A stretch of DNA of 7,859 nucleotides, taken from the NCBI GenBank assembly GCA_026713205.1, contig JAPOOY010000290.1, positions 1 to 7,859 of the forward strand, given 5' to 3'. The stretch comes from Bdellovibrionales bacterium. Its GTDB lineage: Bacteria; Bdellovibrionota; Bdellovibrionia; Bdellovibrionales; UBA1609. The position numbers and the translations under genes were made by a program. The notes below the pieces were generated by a model, which had not been told where the DNA came from, searched no databases, and saw nothing but the letters and a program-made list of their open reading frames with translations. Positions 6,489 through 7,859 of this stretch are shown piece after piece (within the stretch, counting starts at the first letter, position 1; every line of letters begins with the position of its first letter).

Positions 6489-6517
6489 AGTATATACGAT
6501 AATAAGTTTTTTTTAAA
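6489..6517 (-). promoter_or_regulatory. Likely promoter of mlaC
   Basis: On the minus strand, TATACT (6489-6494) is a good -10 box. A weak -35, TTTAAA (6512-6517), lies 17 bases upstream beside an A8 tract. The predicted start, near 6482, gives a leader of about 23 bases containing the mlaC ribosome binding site. The region is AT-rich, so this is only suggestive. Confidence 0.4.
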
Positions 6518-6534
6518 ACCTTTTATTAGACTGA

Positions 6535-6753
6535 TTAAGATTGAATTTTGAGGTTTGTTATACCGATTGTGTTTGAATATTCGGGAATTATATACCTAAA
6601 GCCGCATTTAATAAAATGGGGACTTAAGTCAAAATTATAGCTCATTAAGGTAAATTCAATGGAGATCATCTCCTCTTGCCATTCAAAGCTTTGGCTTTCT
6701 TTTATTTGCGGCATCAAGTATATAAACCCTGAATTTTCAGTTTTTTCAAACAA
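6535..6753 (-). CDS. Hypothetical 72-residue protein downstream of murC
   Basis: An open frame of 72 codons starting with TTG, 8 bases after the murC stop. AGGA lies only 3 bases before the start, which is closer than ideal. An internal ATG at codon 14 is an alternative start without a clear binding site. The sequence is mixed, with alternating hydrophobic residues suggesting beta strands (SIEFTLMSYNFDL, then GFRYIIPEY). It has one cysteine and no signal peptide or membrane segment. I do not recognise it. It could be a genuine small protein co-translated with murC, a remnant of a larger gene, or a chance frame in AT-rich DNA. Confidence 0.4.
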   Translation of the reverse strand: MFEKTENSGFIYLMPQIKESQSFEWQEEMISIEFTLMSYNFDLSPHFIKCGFRYIIPEYSNTIGITNLKIQS

Positions 6754-6761
6754 AATTCCTA

Positions 6762-7859
6762 TTAGGCCCGCAGATAAGATAAAATATTTTCTCCAAATTT
6801 ACTGACAGAACCCGCACCTAAAGTAATGAAGATATCTCCCGGCCTCAAAGCCCAGCAAATTTTAGAGACCATATCTCTTTCAGAAACATAATACTTTTTG
6901 GGATGATTCAGCTTCTGAATAAATTTTTCAGAATGAATTCCTTCCAAAGGTGATTCACTGGCCGGATAAACATCACTCACATACAACACATCACAGTCGG
7001 AAAAACTTTTCAAAAAAGTCTTCCAATGATACTTAAACCGTGAATAACGATGGGGTTGAAATAAAACCACTTTTCGGTTTTCTGGAAATTGTTTTTTTAA
7101 AGCCTTTAAAACAGCCTGAACCTCTGTGGGATGATGAGCATAATCATCATAAAATGTAATGTCATTATGCCTTCCCTTTAATTCCATTCGTCTTTGTACG
7201 CCTCTAAAGGATTTCAGCCCTGCCAGCAAGGTGTCCTTCTCTATTCCCGCCTGCCAACCGCAGACTAAAGCCGCCAAACTGTTTAAGGCGTTATACTCTC
7301 CCATCAATGGGATTTGTAATGAAGCCCACTTCTCTTTTCCATGATAAACAACATACCCCTCTTGTTCCTCTCTCAAGACAAAATCATTATTTTTATTCAA
7401 ACCATAAAACCATATTTTTTTTGAGAATCGCCCTCCACCGATAACTTCAAGCACATGGGGACAATCCCCACAGGCAATGAGCGCCCCGTAAAATGGAATC
7501 TTTTCCAGGAACAGCAAAAAGTTTTTTTTCAGTTCCTGAAAGGAACCATAAAAATCCACATGATCATCCTCAATATTCGTCAGAACAGCTAATTCCGGAT
7601 AAAGATGAAGAAAACTCCCATCACTTTCATCTGATTCAGCAATAAACCATTCACTGCTCCCTAATCGAGCTGTGGATTGAAATAAATCCAGGCGTCCTCC
7701 CGCCACGACTGTAGGATCTTTCCGAGCAAAGGCAAAAGCCGAAGCTAAAAGGGCTGTTGTTGTGGTTTTTCCATGAGTTCCCGCCACAACAATTCCTCTT
7801 TTTAAGCGCATCATTTCCGCTAAAGCTTCCGCTCTCCGAATTACCGCCAACCCTCTCTC
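6762..7859 (-). CDS. murC: UDP-N-acetylmuramate-L-alanine ligase, N-terminus cut by window edge
   Basis: 365 codons are present and the C-terminus is complete; the frame enters from beyond the right edge. MurC is a cytoplasmic enzyme that uses ATP to join L-alanine to UDP-N-acetylmuramic acid, the first amino acid step of peptidoglycan stem peptide synthesis. Counting from the window edge, the visible landmarks are VIRRAE at 6-11, the ATP loop GTHGKTTTT at 27-35, AESDESDGSF at 74-83, TNIEDDHVDFYGSF at 94-107, GEYNALNSLAAL at 187-198, DDYAHHPTE at 238-246, FQPHRYSR at 267-274 and LGAGS at 347-351. AHHPTE and FQPHRYSR with THGKTTTT point to MurC rather than MurD/E/F. Roughly 100 N-terminal residues of the UDP-binding domain are missing only because of the edge. 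The TTG at 7850 is internal, not the start. A small unknown frame follows after 8 bases instead of murB. Confidence 0.94.
   Translation of the reverse strand, partial: ERGLAVIRRAEALAEMMRLKRGIVVAGTHGKTTTTALLASAFAFARKDPTVVAGGRLDLFQSTARLGSSEWFIAESDESDGSFLHLYPELAVLTNIEDDHVDFYGSFQELKKNFLLFLEKIPFYGALIACGDCPHVLEVIGGGRFSKKIWFYGLNKNNDFVLREEQEGYVVYHGKEKWASLQIPLMGEYNALNSLAALVCGWQAGIEKDTLLAGLKSFRGVQRRMELKGRHNDITFYDDYAHHPTEVQAVLKALKKQFPENRKVVLFQPHRYSRFKYHWKTFLKSFSDCDVLYVSDVYPASESPLEGIHSEKFIQKLNHPKKYYVSERDMVSKICWALRPGDIFITLGAGSVSKFGENILSYLRA

Noticed and set aside
6729..6746. Stem CTGAA-TT-TTCAG followed by six T bases on the plus strand.
   Set aside because: It looks like a weak terminator, but no plus-strand gene ends nearby and it lies inside the 72-codon minus-strand frame; the 5-base stem with a 2-base loop is too weak.
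7159..7344. Plus-strand open frame of 61 codons.
   Set aside because: It lies opposite conserved murC sequence.

Overview
The window looks like chromosomal DNA of a Gram-negative (diderm) bacterium. The evidence is an outer-membrane secretin of the Tad pilus, the periplasmic phospholipid carrier MlaC and the peptidoglycan ligase MurC. Most genes are moderately AT-rich (about 43% GC in rows counted by eye). The sequence does not fix the phylum.

Left half (1-4087, minus strand): a tightly packed Tad/Flp pilus operon read right to left, cpaB, then cpaC, then one long open frame that runs off the left edge. That last gene is the main result. It starts at 1725 and stays open through position 1 for 575 codons. 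It joins a TadZ/CpaE-type ParA/MinD ATPase to a TadA/CpaF-type secretion motor ATPase in one polypeptide. In the usual Tad locus these are two separate genes. CpaB and CpaC form the periplasmic and outer-membrane parts of the machine, the CpaF half powers pilin export, and the CpaE half is expected to position it. No prepilin, prepilin peptidase or TadB/TadC gene lies in the window; any of these could lie beyond the left edge or elsewhere.

Middle (4088-5841): a 332-base divergent regulatory region with several inverted repeats, followed by a plus-strand radical SAM gene of the twitch-domain type. This gene is much more AT-rich than its neighbours (near 30% GC). It has a promoter almost touching its start codon and no ribosome binding site. 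It also carries a run of nine C bases just before the radical SAM domain. A one-base change in that run in either direction would stop translation before the iron-sulfur motif, so the gene could be phase variable. A 255-base stretch with no convincing gene separates it from the next block.

Right half (5842-7859, minus strand): murC, missing its N-terminus at the right edge, then an unrecognised 72-codon frame, then mlaC behind its own likely promoter. These are cell-envelope genes. The usual followers of murC (murB, ddl, ftsQ) and the usual partners of mlaC (mlaD, mlaE, mlaF) are absent here.
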